A stretch of DNA of 64,000 bases, from the NCBI GenBank assembly GCA_033344775.1, contig JAWPMT010000004.1:930001-994000 (forward strand). Direction: 5' to 3'. How positions within the stretch are numbered: position 1 is the stretch's first letter; each line of letters begins with the position of its first letter. A model generated the notes under the pieces. The model did not search any database, was not told the DNA's origin, and worked only from the letters and a program-made list of their open reading frames with translations. Positions 1 to 8,263 of the stretch are shown piece by piece. Made by a program: the position numbers and the translations under genes. This DNA comes from Cytophagales bacterium. GTDB taxonomy: Bacteria > Bacteroidota > Bacteroidia > Cytophagales > Cyclobacteriaceae.

Positions 1-1469
1 CACATAAGGATCACAAACGAACCCTCGGGGAATTTACGATCTTTCAGATTATCGTATTCTTTATGCGAATTGACAAATGGGATTTTGATCTTATTTTCTT
101 CCTTCACAGTCACACCCAGGTTTTCCAGGATATCAAGTTTTTGGTAATCGTTCATCACGAAATACATCTCACGATGTATCATTTGTGAAATGATCTGCGG
201 CAGATAAAAGAGGTTATGATGAAAAACCATCGCCCCTATCTTACCTACATAATCACCCATAAGTTCATCGGCTACCTTCCTCCGGGGAGCTGCACAAGTA
301 GAGCAACTAACACCAATAAAGTAGTTTTCTTGTTGGTACTTAATGGAGTCTAAAAGCCTTTCTGCCAGGGGAATGTCATATTGATCCTGAATCCGACCAT
401 TCCAGGTTTTCTTATGATCATCGTTGAGGTATTTCCTAATGAAGTTAAGTTCGCCATCATTGAAGTGCGCAAATGTAAAGGCCTTCCCTGTTTTCAAAAA
501 TGCAAGAAACTTTTGCATGGTCTCCTCATAATCCGGATTTTTATGCTTCTCAAATCTGAAGGTCTGACGCTGATTGATTGAGAACCGATTGACGATAAAA
601 ACAAGGATAAATCGCCAAAAGGCAATCTTGTAAGAAATCCAGCTTTTGAACGCATTCCCAAACCCTGAAGAACCCTTAAAGTCTACATCGGCGGCATATT
701 CCCTGGGAACTGTCACTACACCTGGATTAGTCCCAGTACGTGTATTTTTGAAACTATTGCTCTTAGCATCAAACTTCAGTCCTCGAACTTTTTTACGTAC
801 ATAACTACCTTTCGCACTTCGTTCAACCTCTGCCAAGGCCACAAAATGGTCCATCACCCAATTGAAATACGGCAATTTCGTAGCACCAAGACTACCTCTG
901 GTAGCTGCCAATATTTGCTGATCACCATCTACAGCGATCTTGTGAGCTGACGTCCTTATTTCGAGAAATACATCCAAATAATATCTCGTGAAATACAAAT
1001 CATTTTTAGACGCGCCATTTGACAGATGGTAGGCACTATTGATGTCTCGGGTCAAATCCCTAACAGCCCCTACTTCTCCGATAAAAGCATCTGAATCCAG
1101 ATAATTGTATTTGTGATTCCTTGGATAGAATTTCCAGTGATAATATTGCAGGGGACCATCGGGATAATTGAAGTTAGCATCCGCAGCAAATAGCACATCG
1201 GCATCCTGTTGTTGAAACTTCTCCACCAATGCCTCAGGCTTACCTGTCAGATGAGTCCCTACACCATTTACCACCAGAATCAGAGATTTCTCTTGCAAGC
1301 GGCTTTCTCCAAGAAATTCATGCAGCCGAACCACTTTTAGTTTCTCTGTCCATACGTCTTCGGCCAACGTCAACTCGTGCAAAGCCACCTCATGACTATC
1401 ACAATAGGATTTCAATTCCTCGGACAAAGGATATTGCAAACTTGAAAATGCTACAATACTTAAATTCAT
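1..1469 (-). CDS. Two-domain glycosyltransferase-like protein (PLOD-like + GT-D-like), 3' end outside window
   Basis: One frame stays open from the ATG at 1469 to the left edge (489 codons), so the C-terminus is missing. Residues 1-210 resemble the PLOD-type (collagen lysyl) glycosyltransferase domain of the gene just upstream: KVVRLHEFL, VLFAADANFNYPDG, KYNYLDSDAFIGEVG and HKIAVDGDQQI all have counterparts there. The metal-binding DxxD stretch (FTDAYDSYF in the neighbour) reads VVNGVGTHL here, so this domain is probably inactive. From about residue 330 a second domain has FAHFNDGELNFI, like the RFGDGE motif of GT-D (DUF1792) transferases, and this domain is the likely active one. The start overlaps the stop of the upstream gene (ATGA), so the two are co-transcribed and probably translationally coupled. 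The role is inferred: glycosylation of a surface polysaccharide or protein. Substrate unknown. Confidence 0.75.
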   Translation of the reverse strand, partial: MNLSIVAFSSLQYPLSEELKSYCDSHEVALHELTLAEDVWTEKLKVVRLHEFLGESRLQEKSLILVVNGVGTHLTGKPEALVEKFQQQDADVLFAADANFNYPDGPLQYYHWKFYPRNHKYNYLDSDAFIGEVGAVRDLTRDINSAYHLSNGASKNDLYFTRYYLDVFLEIRTSAHKIAVDGDQQILAATRGSLGATKLPYFNWVMDHFVALAEVERSAKGSYVRKKVRGLKFDAKSNSFKNTRTGTNPGVVTVPREYAADVDFKGSSGFGNAFKSWISYKIAFWRFILVFIVNRFSINQRQTFRFEKHKNPDYEETMQKFLAFLKTGKAFTFAHFNDGELNFIRKYLNDDHKKTWNGRIQDQYDIPLAERLLDSIKYQQENYFIGVSCSTCAAPRRKVADELMGDYVGKIGAMVFHHNLFYLPQIISQMIHREMYFVMNDYQKLDILENLGVTVKEENKIKIPFVNSHKEYDNLKDRKFPEGSFVILM

Positions 1470-2176
1470 ATTGATGGATTTAGGAATGAAAATTGAGCGG
1501 CATACTCATACATCCCTCTATGTTTGGGTCCTGGAAAATGGAAAATATAGGGCTTAGAACCCGTAAAATTATTTTTTAGTTCGTCGTTAGTGACGGTAAA
1601 TCGATCGGGCTGAGAAAACTTACCATAGCTGGTAAATATGTCGTGATTGTAATCCAGCTGAATGGAATCGGGATACTTAACAAAGTGCTTGTGCAAATTG
1701 ACTTGATCGCTGCGCATCTTGCCATTGATCCCTGAGGCCTGGAAAAGTTCAAGGATTTTTCCTGCATACCCCATGTAACCCCCGGAATTAAGGTAGCGGT
1801 ACTTTTTGTACTTCGACTGACTCGCAGGATAGCGGTAATAGTAATACCGGTTCCAAAACAAGTGTGGAACACCCTGGATACGGAAGTAATAATTGTCTTC
1901 TGAAGAAAAAAGGATGGGGTGATTGAAGGATTTGAATTCCTGCTCAAGATCCGAAACATCCTTCACAAAATAGCTATCATAAGCATCTGTAAAAAAAATG
2001 ATCTCTTCAGGATCTTGCGCTTTGAGGAATTGGGTCAGGTAGATGATTTTGGTCCCATTTCCCTGATAGGGTTGATTGAAACCAAGCACTTCCAACTCGA
2101 TCCCAAAATGGTCGCAGGACTGCTTGAGCAAACGCAAGCCATTATTTTCCTGAGTAGCTACAGTCACAAATTTCAT
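1466..2176 (-). CDS. PLOD/procollagen-glucosyltransferase-like glycosyltransferase
   Basis: A 236-residue single-domain protein without signal peptide, so cytoplasmic. The N-terminus KFVTVATQENNG and QSCDHFGIELEVLG, the FFTDAYDSYF motif (the DxxD that holds Mn and UDP in this fold), the NHPILF strand, YRYLNSGGYMGYAG and the late HFPGP motif follow the order seen in the glycosyltransferase domain of lysyl hydroxylase 3 and collagen galactosyltransferases. All key positions look intact, so it should be an active UDP-sugar transferase. The acceptor cannot be read from the sequence; collagen-like acceptors are not seen nearby. It is the middle gene of a three-gene operon, overlapping both neighbours by four bases (ATGA). 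The similarity rests on motif reading only. Confidence 0.8.
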   Translation of the reverse strand: MKFVTVATQENNGLRLLKQSCDHFGIELEVLGFNQPYQGNGTKIIYLTQFLKAQDPEEIIFFTDAYDSYFVKDVSDLEQEFKSFNHPILFSSEDNYYFRIQGVPHLFWNRYYYYRYPASQSKYKKYRYLNSGGYMGYAGKILELFQASGINGKMRSDQVNLHKHFVKYPDSIQLDYNHDIFTSYGKFSQPDRFTVTNDELKNNFTGSKPYIFHFPGPKHRGMYEYAAQFSFLNPSI

Positions 2177-3345
2177 GAGTCGACTAATATTTTTTGGAAG
2201 ACTTGCTCGTATTGAGTGGCCATATTTTCCCAGGAAGAAGCGTTTTCAATGGTATAATTTCGGTATTCTTCGGCCAAAGCTAACCTTTTCCCATCATCGG
2301 CCAGCAAATCTTTGATGGTCCGCAACCACAGATCCACATTGCCTGGCTCTAGCAAAATACCGTTTTTATCTTCTGTTATGGCAGAAGGGATGCCATCCAC
2401 TCTGGAGGCAACACTCAACGTGCCAGACATGACTGCCTCCAATGCCACCAAACCAAAACCTTCGTAATCACCGGGAACGGAAAGGTTCGGCATCACAAAT
2501 AGATCCGCTAACATCAATGTCTGAGCCACTTCATCATTGTCCAGGTCCGACACATGAAATACCCGATCACCCAAATTCAATTCAGTGATCTTTTCATGGA
2601 CTGTGATTTCATCAAGCGGCTTTCCCTCTAAGAGCACCAAGGTATTCCATAAAGCACCAGGTAACATTTTTTCCGTCCTACGAACCGTATCGTGATCACC
2701 CAGCGTAGGACCGATAATGATGTAAATGACATCTTCTAATTGAGGGATAATATGTTCAACCATCCAGGAAAATCCTTTGCGCTTCACACTGCGACCGATA
2801 GAAACTAAAACTTTCTTCCCTTCAAAATCTACTCTTAGCTTTTTTGCCAGATGAGCCTTGAAAGCAACATCGGGTTCCAATGGTTTGAAATCAGGGTCAA
2901 AACCATTTTTCACGGTGAAAACACGTTCCGGCATCACATCCCTTTTCTTGATTTCTTCGGTGGTGCCATCGCTTACCGCGATTACTGCGGCACTCCTGTT
3001 CAAGTATTTCCGAACCCACTTTTGATAAAAACCCAGTGGAAAAACCACATCAAGTCCATGGATAGTTACAGCAATGGGTTTTTGGGTCATCCAGAAAAGT
3101 GGCGTGAGAAAGAAAGCCATTAACCCGTCATTGGCATACACCAAATCGATATTCGGATAACGCTTCAAAATACTTCTGGCCCTGAAGCTCACCCATATCA
3201 GGAAGCCTAGTTTGGAGGTGCCGTGTTCATGGATGAGATGATGGACTTTGTTGTTCTTCTTAAGGCCTTTCACCAATTCAAAACACTGCTTTTGCATGCC
3301 TCCGATCGAAGGTGGGTATTTGTGTGAAATGACCAGAATTTCCAT
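2173..3345 (-). CDS. Glycosyltransferase family 4 (GT-B) protein
   Basis: 390 residues. The N-terminus HKYPPSIGGMQKQCFELVKGL is the glycine-rich acceptor-side loop of GT4 enzymes. VSIGRSVKRKGFSW opens the C-terminal Rossmann domain, and DYEGFGLVALEAVMSGT is the E-x7-E nucleotide-sugar binding motif near residue 300. It should transfer a sugar from a nucleotide donor onto a lipid- or protein-linked glycan at the inner membrane. It is the first gene of the left-running operon, with a TAATTTTG promoter -7 element (complement of 3353-3360) ending only seven bases before the ATG. Substrate unknown. Confidence 0.88.
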   Translation of the reverse strand: MEILVISHKYPPSIGGMQKQCFELVKGLKKNNKVHHLIHEHGTSKLGFLIWVSFRARSILKRYPNIDLVYANDGLMAFFLTPLFWMTQKPIAVTIHGLDVVFPLGFYQKWVRKYLNRSAAVIAVSDGTTEEIKKRDVMPERVFTVKNGFDPDFKPLEPDVAFKAHLAKKLRVDFEGKKVLVSIGRSVKRKGFSWMVEHIIPQLEDVIYIIIGPTLGDHDTVRRTEKMLPGALWNTLVLLEGKPLDEITVHEKITELNLGDRVFHVSDLDNDEVAQTLMLADLFVMPNLSVPGDYEGFGLVALEAVMSGTLSVASRVDGIPSAITEDKNGILLEPGNVDLWLRTIKDLLADDGKRLALAEEYRNYTIENASSWENMATQYEQVFQKILVDS

Positions 3346-3352
3346 CAGCGCG

Positions 3353-3360
3353 CAAAATTA
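3353..3360 (-). promoter_or_regulatory. Promoter -7 element (TAnnTTTG) of the glycosyltransferase operon
   Basis: The minus strand reads TAATTTTG, an exact match to the Bacteroidota -7 consensus. It ends seven bases before the ATG at 3345, so the transcript would have almost no leader. A -33 TTG exists (complement of 3386-3388) but lies about 25 bases away, slightly too far. Confidence 0.45.
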
Positions 3361-3418
3361 AACATTGTTAAGGGTAGAAAGGTACAAGGACCTAAAATTC
3401 AGTGTATCTGCCCCGGGA

Positions 3419-4078
3419 TCAGGATTTAGGAACCACGGAAACCTGCTGGGCCACTTGCTGACTTACAAAGCAATTATTGTCTGCACATGTCAATAGTACA
3501 GAGCCGTCGAATTGATTCACTTTTTGTATTTGAATATCTGCCCCGAGTTTCAGTCCGATTTCATCGAAGTAGCGTAAAAAATCAGGTTCTTGATTGTGAA
3601 CAATGCTTAGTCGGCCAGCCCCGCCAGTTTGCATCTCGGATAACAATACCTGACGTTCAGGTAGAATTACCCCGTCCTTATCGGGAATTGGCTCACCATG
3701 AGGATCCGTTTTAGGAAACCCCAATAGCTTATCAATCCGATCAATGAGGTCGTGGGAATTGATATGCTCCAGTTGCTCTGCCAGGTCGTGCACTTCGTCC
3801 CAACTGTATTCCAGTCGCTCTACCAAGAAAGTCTCCCAAAGTCTGTGCCGGCGTATGATCTTCAAGGCCACCCGCTCACCTACTTCCGTCAGCTTTACAC
3901 CTTTCGACCGCTTGTACTCCAGCAGCTCCTTCTCATGCATCTTTTTCACCATTTCAGATACAGAAGCCGGATTAATACTCAGGTACCCTGACAATTCAGA
4001 GGTACTGATAAAATTATCGTGCCGCTGCTGGAGGCTATATACTGCTTTGAGGTAATTCTCGGTACTTTCCGAATGCAT
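3419..4078 (-). CDS. DtxR/MntR family metal-dependent transcriptional repressor
   Basis: 219 residues. The N-terminal winged helix (ENYLKAVYSL, then STSELSGYLSINPASVSEMVKKM at 22-46) is typical of the DtxR/MntR family. A dimerization and metal-binding domain follows, rich in His, Glu and Asp (RRHRLWETFL, DEVHDLAEQLEHI). The last 65 residues form a FeoA/SH3-like domain (GADIQIQKVNQFDGSVLL). The family binds Mn(II) or Fe(II) and then represses metal uptake genes; which metal cannot be decided here. It is divergent from a TonB-dependent receptor, and the 93-base gap holds a palindrome of the right type (4116-4129). A TAATTTTG element (complement of 4083-4090) ends four bases before the ATG, suggesting a near-leaderless transcript. 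Confidence 0.88.
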   Translation of the reverse strand: MHSESTENYLKAVYSLQQRHDNFISTSELSGYLSINPASVSEMVKKMHEKELLEYKRSKGVKLTEVGERVALKIIRRHRLWETFLVERLEYSWDEVHDLAEQLEHINSHDLIDRIDKLLGFPKTDPHGEPIPDKDGVILPERQVLLSEMQTGGAGRLSIVHNQEPDFLRYFDEIGLKLGADIQIQKVNQFDGSVLLTCADNNCFVSQQVAQQVSVVPKS

Positions 4079-4082
4079 ACCT

Positions 4083-4090
4083 CAAAATTA
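4083..4090 (-). promoter_or_regulatory. Promoter -7 element of the DtxR-family gene
   Basis: The minus strand reads TAATTTTG, an exact TAnnTTTG match, ending four bases before the ATG at 4078. If used, transcription would start at or next to the start codon. No clear -33 element is seen. Confidence 0.35.
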
Positions 4091-4115
4091 AATCAAAATA
4101 GCACTAAGAATATTT

Positions 4116-4129
4116 TTAGGCTTGCCTAA
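4116..4129. promoter_or_regulatory. Predicted DtxR-family operator
   Basis: TTAGGCTTGCCTAA is a perfect inverted repeat (TTAGGC, two-base spacer, GCCTAA). It resembles the TTAGG...CCTAA halves known for DtxR/IdeR boxes. It lies between the DtxR-family gene and the TonB receptor and covers the TTG of the receptor's -33 region, which fits metal-dependent repression of the receptor. Confidence 0.7.
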
Positions 4130-4152
4130 TTTACCGATTAGCTATACCTTTG
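4122..4152 (+). promoter_or_regulatory. Promoter of the metal-regulated TonB receptor
   Basis: TTG at 4122-4124 and TACCTTTG at 4145-4152 are 20 bases apart, matching the Bacteroidota -33/-7 (TAnnTTTG) layout. The -7 element ends 19 bases before the ATG at 4172. The -33 part lies inside the predicted DtxR operator. Confidence 0.6.
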
Positions 4153-4171
4153 AGTTATCTTAAGGATAGCA

Positions 4172-6454
4172 ATGAGATTACTATTAGCCATAGCCCTATT
4201 AATGAGCCTTTCGGGATTTGCTCAAACTACCCAAGTATTGGAAGGAAAAGTGGTTGCTGAAGAAGGGCCTATTCCCGGCGCAACGATCCGCATATTGGAT
4301 ACGGACTTTGCCACCGTTACAGACGTAGCAGGAGTATTTCGTATCTCCGATATCCCCAATGGGTCTTATAAAATTGAAATAAGATCAGTGGGATTCAAGA
4401 GTCAGATCATCGATATCTATCTCAATAAGAACATCATTGATCTGGCAGTGGAAATGGAGGAAAGCACCCTCGACATGGATGCCGTGGTGGTCACAGGAAC
4501 CATGCAGCCCACCTTTGTTACGCAATCGCCCATCAAAGTAGATGTCATCACCAGTAAACACCTGAATACCTACATCCCCATGGCTGCTTCCAGTATTGTG
4601 GAAGGCATCACATTAGTCAATGGCGTTCAGGAAGTCGTCGCCTGTGGGGTGTGTTTCACAAACAGTATCAGCATCAATGGGTTACCTGGCCCGTATACCG
4701 CTATCCTGATGGACGGTACGCCGATCTATGGAAATCTTGCTTCGGTTTATGGTCTCAATGGTATACCGAGTATGATCATTGATCGGTTCGAAGTGATCAA
4801 AGGACCAAGCTCCACTTTGTATGGTTCTGAGGCAGTCGCTGGAGTGATCAATATCATCACCAAAGATCCGGAAGGTCAACCATTGGTCGCTGCTGATGTC
4901 ATGGCAACCTCACATAGGGAATCATTTGGAAATTTTGCGGTTGCGCCAAAAATCGGCAAGTCCAAAGGGTTCATAGGACTGAATTATGCCTTCATCAATG
5001 ACTTTACTGACAGGAATGATGATGGTTTTGGAGACAACATCAACCTGGATCGCATTTCGCTTTTCTCCAAATGGAACATTCATCGCAGATCAGGTAAGCA
5101 ATTCAGCATCGCGGCAAAGTATTATTATGAAGATCGTAGAAATGGCGTAGCAGAATTTTTAAGGGACCGAAACTATCGAACGCTTCGTGGCAGTGATCAG
5201 ATCTATGGAGAAAGCATTTATACCAATCGTTTTGAGGTCTTTGGTTCTTACGAATTACCCGTCAGCGAAAATATCAAAATAGACTACTCCCTAAGTGGGC
5301 ATGATCAAAACAGCTTCTACGGTTCAGATTTCTATGAGGCCCAACAGCAGATCGCATTTGCTAACCTGGTTTGGAATAAAAGACTGAAAGATCATCACCT
5401 TACTTCAGGTTTTACTTCACGATATCAATCCTACGATGACAACACCGTGGCTACGGAAAGTGAAATCAACTCCACTGTGGTCAACGATCCAGACCGACAA
5501 TACATCCCAGGCATCTTTGCGCAAGATGAATGGGAAATTAATCCCCGGTTCACCGTGTTGGCTGGGGCTCGACTGGATCATTACAAAAGACATGGCCTGA
5601 TTGCTGCACCAAGGTTGAACTTGAAGGTAGACTTAAATGAATGGACCTCTTTGCGATCAAATTTCGGCACAGGATTCAGAGTCGTAAATCTATTTACTGA
5701 AGACCATGCTTTCATCACAGGGCAACGTGAAGTCGTGATTGCGGAAGAATTGAATCCGGAAGAGTCTTACAATGCTTCTTTAAACCTGAATCATGTATTT
5801 GTGCTCGGGCCTATTCAGGGCATGATAGACATTGACGCGTTTTATACGTATTTCACCAATAAGATCATACCGGATTATGAAAATCCTACGCAGATCATCT
5901 ATGCCAATGCCGCGGGGCATGCAGTCAGTCGTGGAATAGGATTCAATGTAAATTCCGAATTTACCTTCCCTTTATCAGTGAACATTGGAATGAATTTTCA
6001 GGACGTAACCGAAACAGAACCGGATGGGAACGGAATCAACCAAACCCGAAACATAGAATTTGCCCCAAATTGGACAGGGATTCTCACCGCCAATTATCAA
6101 TTCAAAAAAGAAGGACTTTCCCTGGCTTATACCTGGCGATCTACAGGTCCAATGACATTACCTGAAGTGTTCGATTTGGATGCTACAGGAAATCCACTAG
6201 CTGATTCTCGAGCTACAATATCGGAAGCATTCGTTATTCACAATTTGCAAATCACGAAGACTTTAGGAGCAAAATTTTCACTGTATGGAGGCGTCCAAAA
6301 CATCTTCGATTTTGTGCAACCAGGTTCGCCCCTGATCGGCTTCAATGATCCTAATGCCAATCCTGGTTTTAGTGACAGTTTCGATACGTCATATGCCTTC
6401 GCTCCTATTCATGGGCGTGAATTTTATATAGGCCTGAACTGGAGTTTGAAGTAA
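4172..6454 (+). CDS. TonB-dependent outer membrane receptor, probably metal-related
   Basis: 760 residues. A signal peptide (MRLLLAIALLMSLSGFAQ) is followed by a carboxypeptidase-regulatory-like domain (about 22-95), a plug (VVTGTMQPTF, ITSKHLN, then NGLPGPYTAILMDGTPIYG and GPSSTLYGSEAVAGVINIIT) and a beta-barrel ending FYIGLNWSLK. The C-terminal aromatic signature is weak but the last residues suit a barrel strand. The plug carries Cys158 and Cys161 (CGVC), which could bind a metal or form a disulfide. It probably imports an iron, manganese or other metal complex with TonB-ExbBD energy. This is inferred from the adjacent DtxR regulator and operator. Its stop lies one base from the stop of the convergent permease gene, leaving no room for a separate terminator. 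Confidence 0.88.
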   Translation: MRLLLAIALLMSLSGFAQTTQVLEGKVVAEEGPIPGATIRILDTDFATVTDVAGVFRISDIPNGSYKIEIRSVGFKSQIIDIYLNKNIIDLAVEMEESTLDMDAVVVTGTMQPTFVTQSPIKVDVITSKHLNTYIPMAASSIVEGITLVNGVQEVVACGVCFTNSISINGLPGPYTAILMDGTPIYGNLASVYGLNGIPSMIIDRFEVIKGPSSTLYGSEAVAGVINIITKDPEGQPLVAADVMATSHRESFGNFAVAPKIGKSKGFIGLNYAFINDFTDRNDDGFGDNINLDRISLFSKWNIHRRSGKQFSIAAKYYYEDRRNGVAEFLRDRNYRTLRGSDQIYGESIYTNRFEVFGSYELPVSENIKIDYSLSGHDQNSFYGSDFYEAQQQIAFANLVWNKRLKDHHLTSGFTSRYQSYDDNTVATESEINSTVVNDPDRQYIPGIFAQDEWEINPRFTVLAGARLDHYKRHGLIAAPRLNLKVDLNEWTSLRSNFGTGFRVVNLFTEDHAFITGQREVVIAEELNPEESYNASLNLNHVFVLGPIQGMIDIDAFYTYFTNKIIPDYENPTQIIYANAAGHAVSRGIGFNVNSEFTFPLSVNIGMNFQDVTETEPDGNGINQTRNIEFAPNWTGILTANYQFKKEGLSLAYTWRSTGPMTLPEVFDLDATGNPLADSRATISEAFVIHNLQITKTLGAKFSLYGGVQNIFDFVQPGSPLIGFNDPNANPGFSDSFDTSYAFAPIHGREFYIGLNWSLK

Positions 6455-6455
6455 A

Positions 6456-7637
6456 TCAACCCTCTGCCAACGCTCTTGAAATATCAATCCTTAGCGCCTG
6501 AATAGCCGGAATGACGGAGGCTACAAATCCAATCGCCATACATGCTCCAAACAAGTAATATTCTTGCGAGAGAATGGCCAGGTTATTGAAATCAAAATGG
6601 AAACGCTCTTCTGCCAGACCAGAAACGATCAACAATCCTGCACGACTGGTCAGTGTTCCTAAAATAATCCCGAGAACAGCAAGGAACACTCCTTCCAACA
6701 CGACCATCAAAAATAATTGTCGTGCAGTCGCACCATAAGATCTCATCAAGGCCATTTCGTAGCGGCGCTCTTTGATCGCATTGTACAGACTGATGAAAAT
6801 ACTGATCGCAGAAACGATCATGACCAGATAGGCAATGAGATTCAAGGTATCGATCCCTACGCCCATCAATCCAATCAATCTACTCATTTCAAAAGAAGGA
6901 ACAGCCGCCTGCATGTTGGTTTCTTCATTGACCATTCTGGGCAAGCGAATGATACCCATAGGCCCACGAAATTTGATGAGCATGGCTGTGATCTGAGGAT
7001 CATCATCTGCTTCAGCTCCATCATGATTGTGGACATCCCAAATGCTTTCGGTAGCAGTAAGGAGCAATTGATCAACCACAGAATTGGATCTTTCTAACAC
7101 ACCCACCACCTTGAACTGTGAATGATCATGTACATCACCTCCTTCTGCGAATCCGTGTGCACTCGCAAATTCATCTCCTAATTTTAATCCGGTAGCAACC
7201 GCAATTTTTGAACCGATGACAACTTCCAGGGACTTCTGCCAGACTCTTCCCTCTTGTAAACTGGCATCATACAAATCCAGGTATTCAGAAGTAGTTCCAA
7301 CGATACGGTATCCCCGATAGGAATCTCCATAAGAAAGCGGAATCCCTAGCGCGATAAGACGGTTCTTTTTCAATTCCTCGGCTTCGGCCAAACTGATATT
7401 CCCGGTCGGATTATCCACCTGAAAAACTGCTGACAAAATCAATTGAAGTGGGCTGCCCTTCGCCCCTACCACCATATCAATGCCGGTAATATTTTTCTTG
7501 AATTGTTCCTCCAACTGACTACTCATGAGCATCAGCAACGAAATCATCGCTACACCCAACATCAATAGAAGAATGCTCAAGCCTGTATTGAGTGGTTTGA
7601 CCAACAGGTTTTTCCAGCTCAGCTTAAAAATATTCAT
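6456..7637 (-). CDS. FtsX-like ABC transporter permease
   Basis: 393 residues: one N-terminal membrane segment (about 18-40), a long periplasmic domain and three C-terminal segments ending AIQALRIDISRALAEG, the MacB/LolE/FtsX layout. The periplasmic part has VVGAKGSPLQLIL and DNPTGNI, seen in a subgroup often found beside metal-related envelope proteins (recollection of the family, not tested). It also has a His/Asp stretch (AHGFAEGGDVHDHSQF). It should work with the ATPase encoded directly upstream, overlapping by about four bases, moving or extracting an envelope substrate rather than importing. Substrate unknown. Confidence 0.85.
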   Translation of the reverse strand: MNIFKLSWKNLLVKPLNTGLSILLLMLGVAMISLLMLMSSQLEEQFKKNITGIDMVVGAKGSPLQLILSAVFQVDNPTGNISLAEAEELKKNRLIALGIPLSYGDSYRGYRIVGTTSEYLDLYDASLQEGRVWQKSLEVVIGSKIAVATGLKLGDEFASAHGFAEGGDVHDHSQFKVVGVLERSNSVVDQLLLTATESIWDVHNHDGAEADDDPQITAMLIKFRGPMGIIRLPRMVNEETNMQAAVPSFEMSRLIGLMGVGIDTLNLIAYLVMIVSAISIFISLYNAIKERRYEMALMRSYGATARQLFLMVVLEGVFLAVLGIILGTLTSRAGLLIVSGLAEERFHFDFNNLAILSQEYYLFGACMAIGFVASVIPAIQALRIDISRALAEG

Positions 7638-8260
7638 AGGGCAATGCTGTTTTGAAATTGATCTTTCAACCTGGCGTCGTGGGTGATCACAATCAATGAT
7701 GCTCCAACTTCCTCTGATTGGTCTTTTAACAATTGAATGACATTTGTGCAGTTTTCATCGTCCAGGCTGGAAGTAGGTTCGTCAGCGAGAATAACGGCTG
7801 GCTTATTCAACATCGCCATGGCAATAGAAGCACGCTGCTGTTGGCCCTGGCTGAGTTTATTTGGAGATTTATTCAATTGGTCTTGCATGTCCAATTGCGT
7901 CAACACCTCTTTTACACGAATTAGGTCCTGCTTCTTTCCGGCCAGGTATTGCACCAGAAACATATTTTCCTTAAGCGTCAGGGACTGAACGAAATGTGGT
8001 TTCTGATAAATCAGACCTACATGCTGCCCTCGGAATCGATCCAATTTGATTTTGGATAGTGCCGACAATTCCTGCGCTTCCACGACGACCTTCCCACTTT
8101 TGGGGCTGAGAATTCCTGCCAACAAGTGGAGCAAGGTGGTTTTTCCGACTCCAGACTTACCTAGCATCAGCAGGTGCTCCCCTTTGTCAAGGGAAATGTC
8201 CGGGAAAGCAAAAGACGTTTCTTTGGCATATTGAAACGTCAACGATTCAGTTTGGATCAT
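7634..8260 (-). CDS. ABC transporter ATP-binding protein (LolD/MacB-like)
   Basis: About 208 residues. Walker A GKSGVGKTTLL (about 34-44), Q-loop region IYQKPHFV, signature LSQGQQQRASIAMAM, Walker B VILADEPTSSLDDEN and the switch histidine VITHD are all present, so it should hydrolyse ATP. The small size and the partner permease place it in the LolD/MacB/FtsE group. The ATG at 8260 is preferred to a TTG three bases earlier. It follows the YdeI-like gene with no gap and overlaps the permease start (ATGA), so the three genes form one operon. Confidence 0.9.
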   Translation of the reverse strand: MIQTESLTFQYAKETSFAFPDISLDKGEHLLMLGKSGVGKTTLLHLLAGILSPKSGKVVVEAQELSALSKIKLDRFRGQHVGLIYQKPHFVQSLTLKENMFLVQYLAGKKQDLIRVKEVLTQLDMQDQLNKSPNKLSQGQQQRASIAMAMLNKPAVILADEPTSSLDDENCTNVIQLLKDQSEEVGASLIVITHDARLKDQFQNSIAL

Positions 8261-8263
8261 CAA

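Noticed and set aside
381-581. Short plus-strand frame in the first kilobase
   Set aside because: It lies opposite the well-supported glycosyltransferase frame and has no recognisable features.
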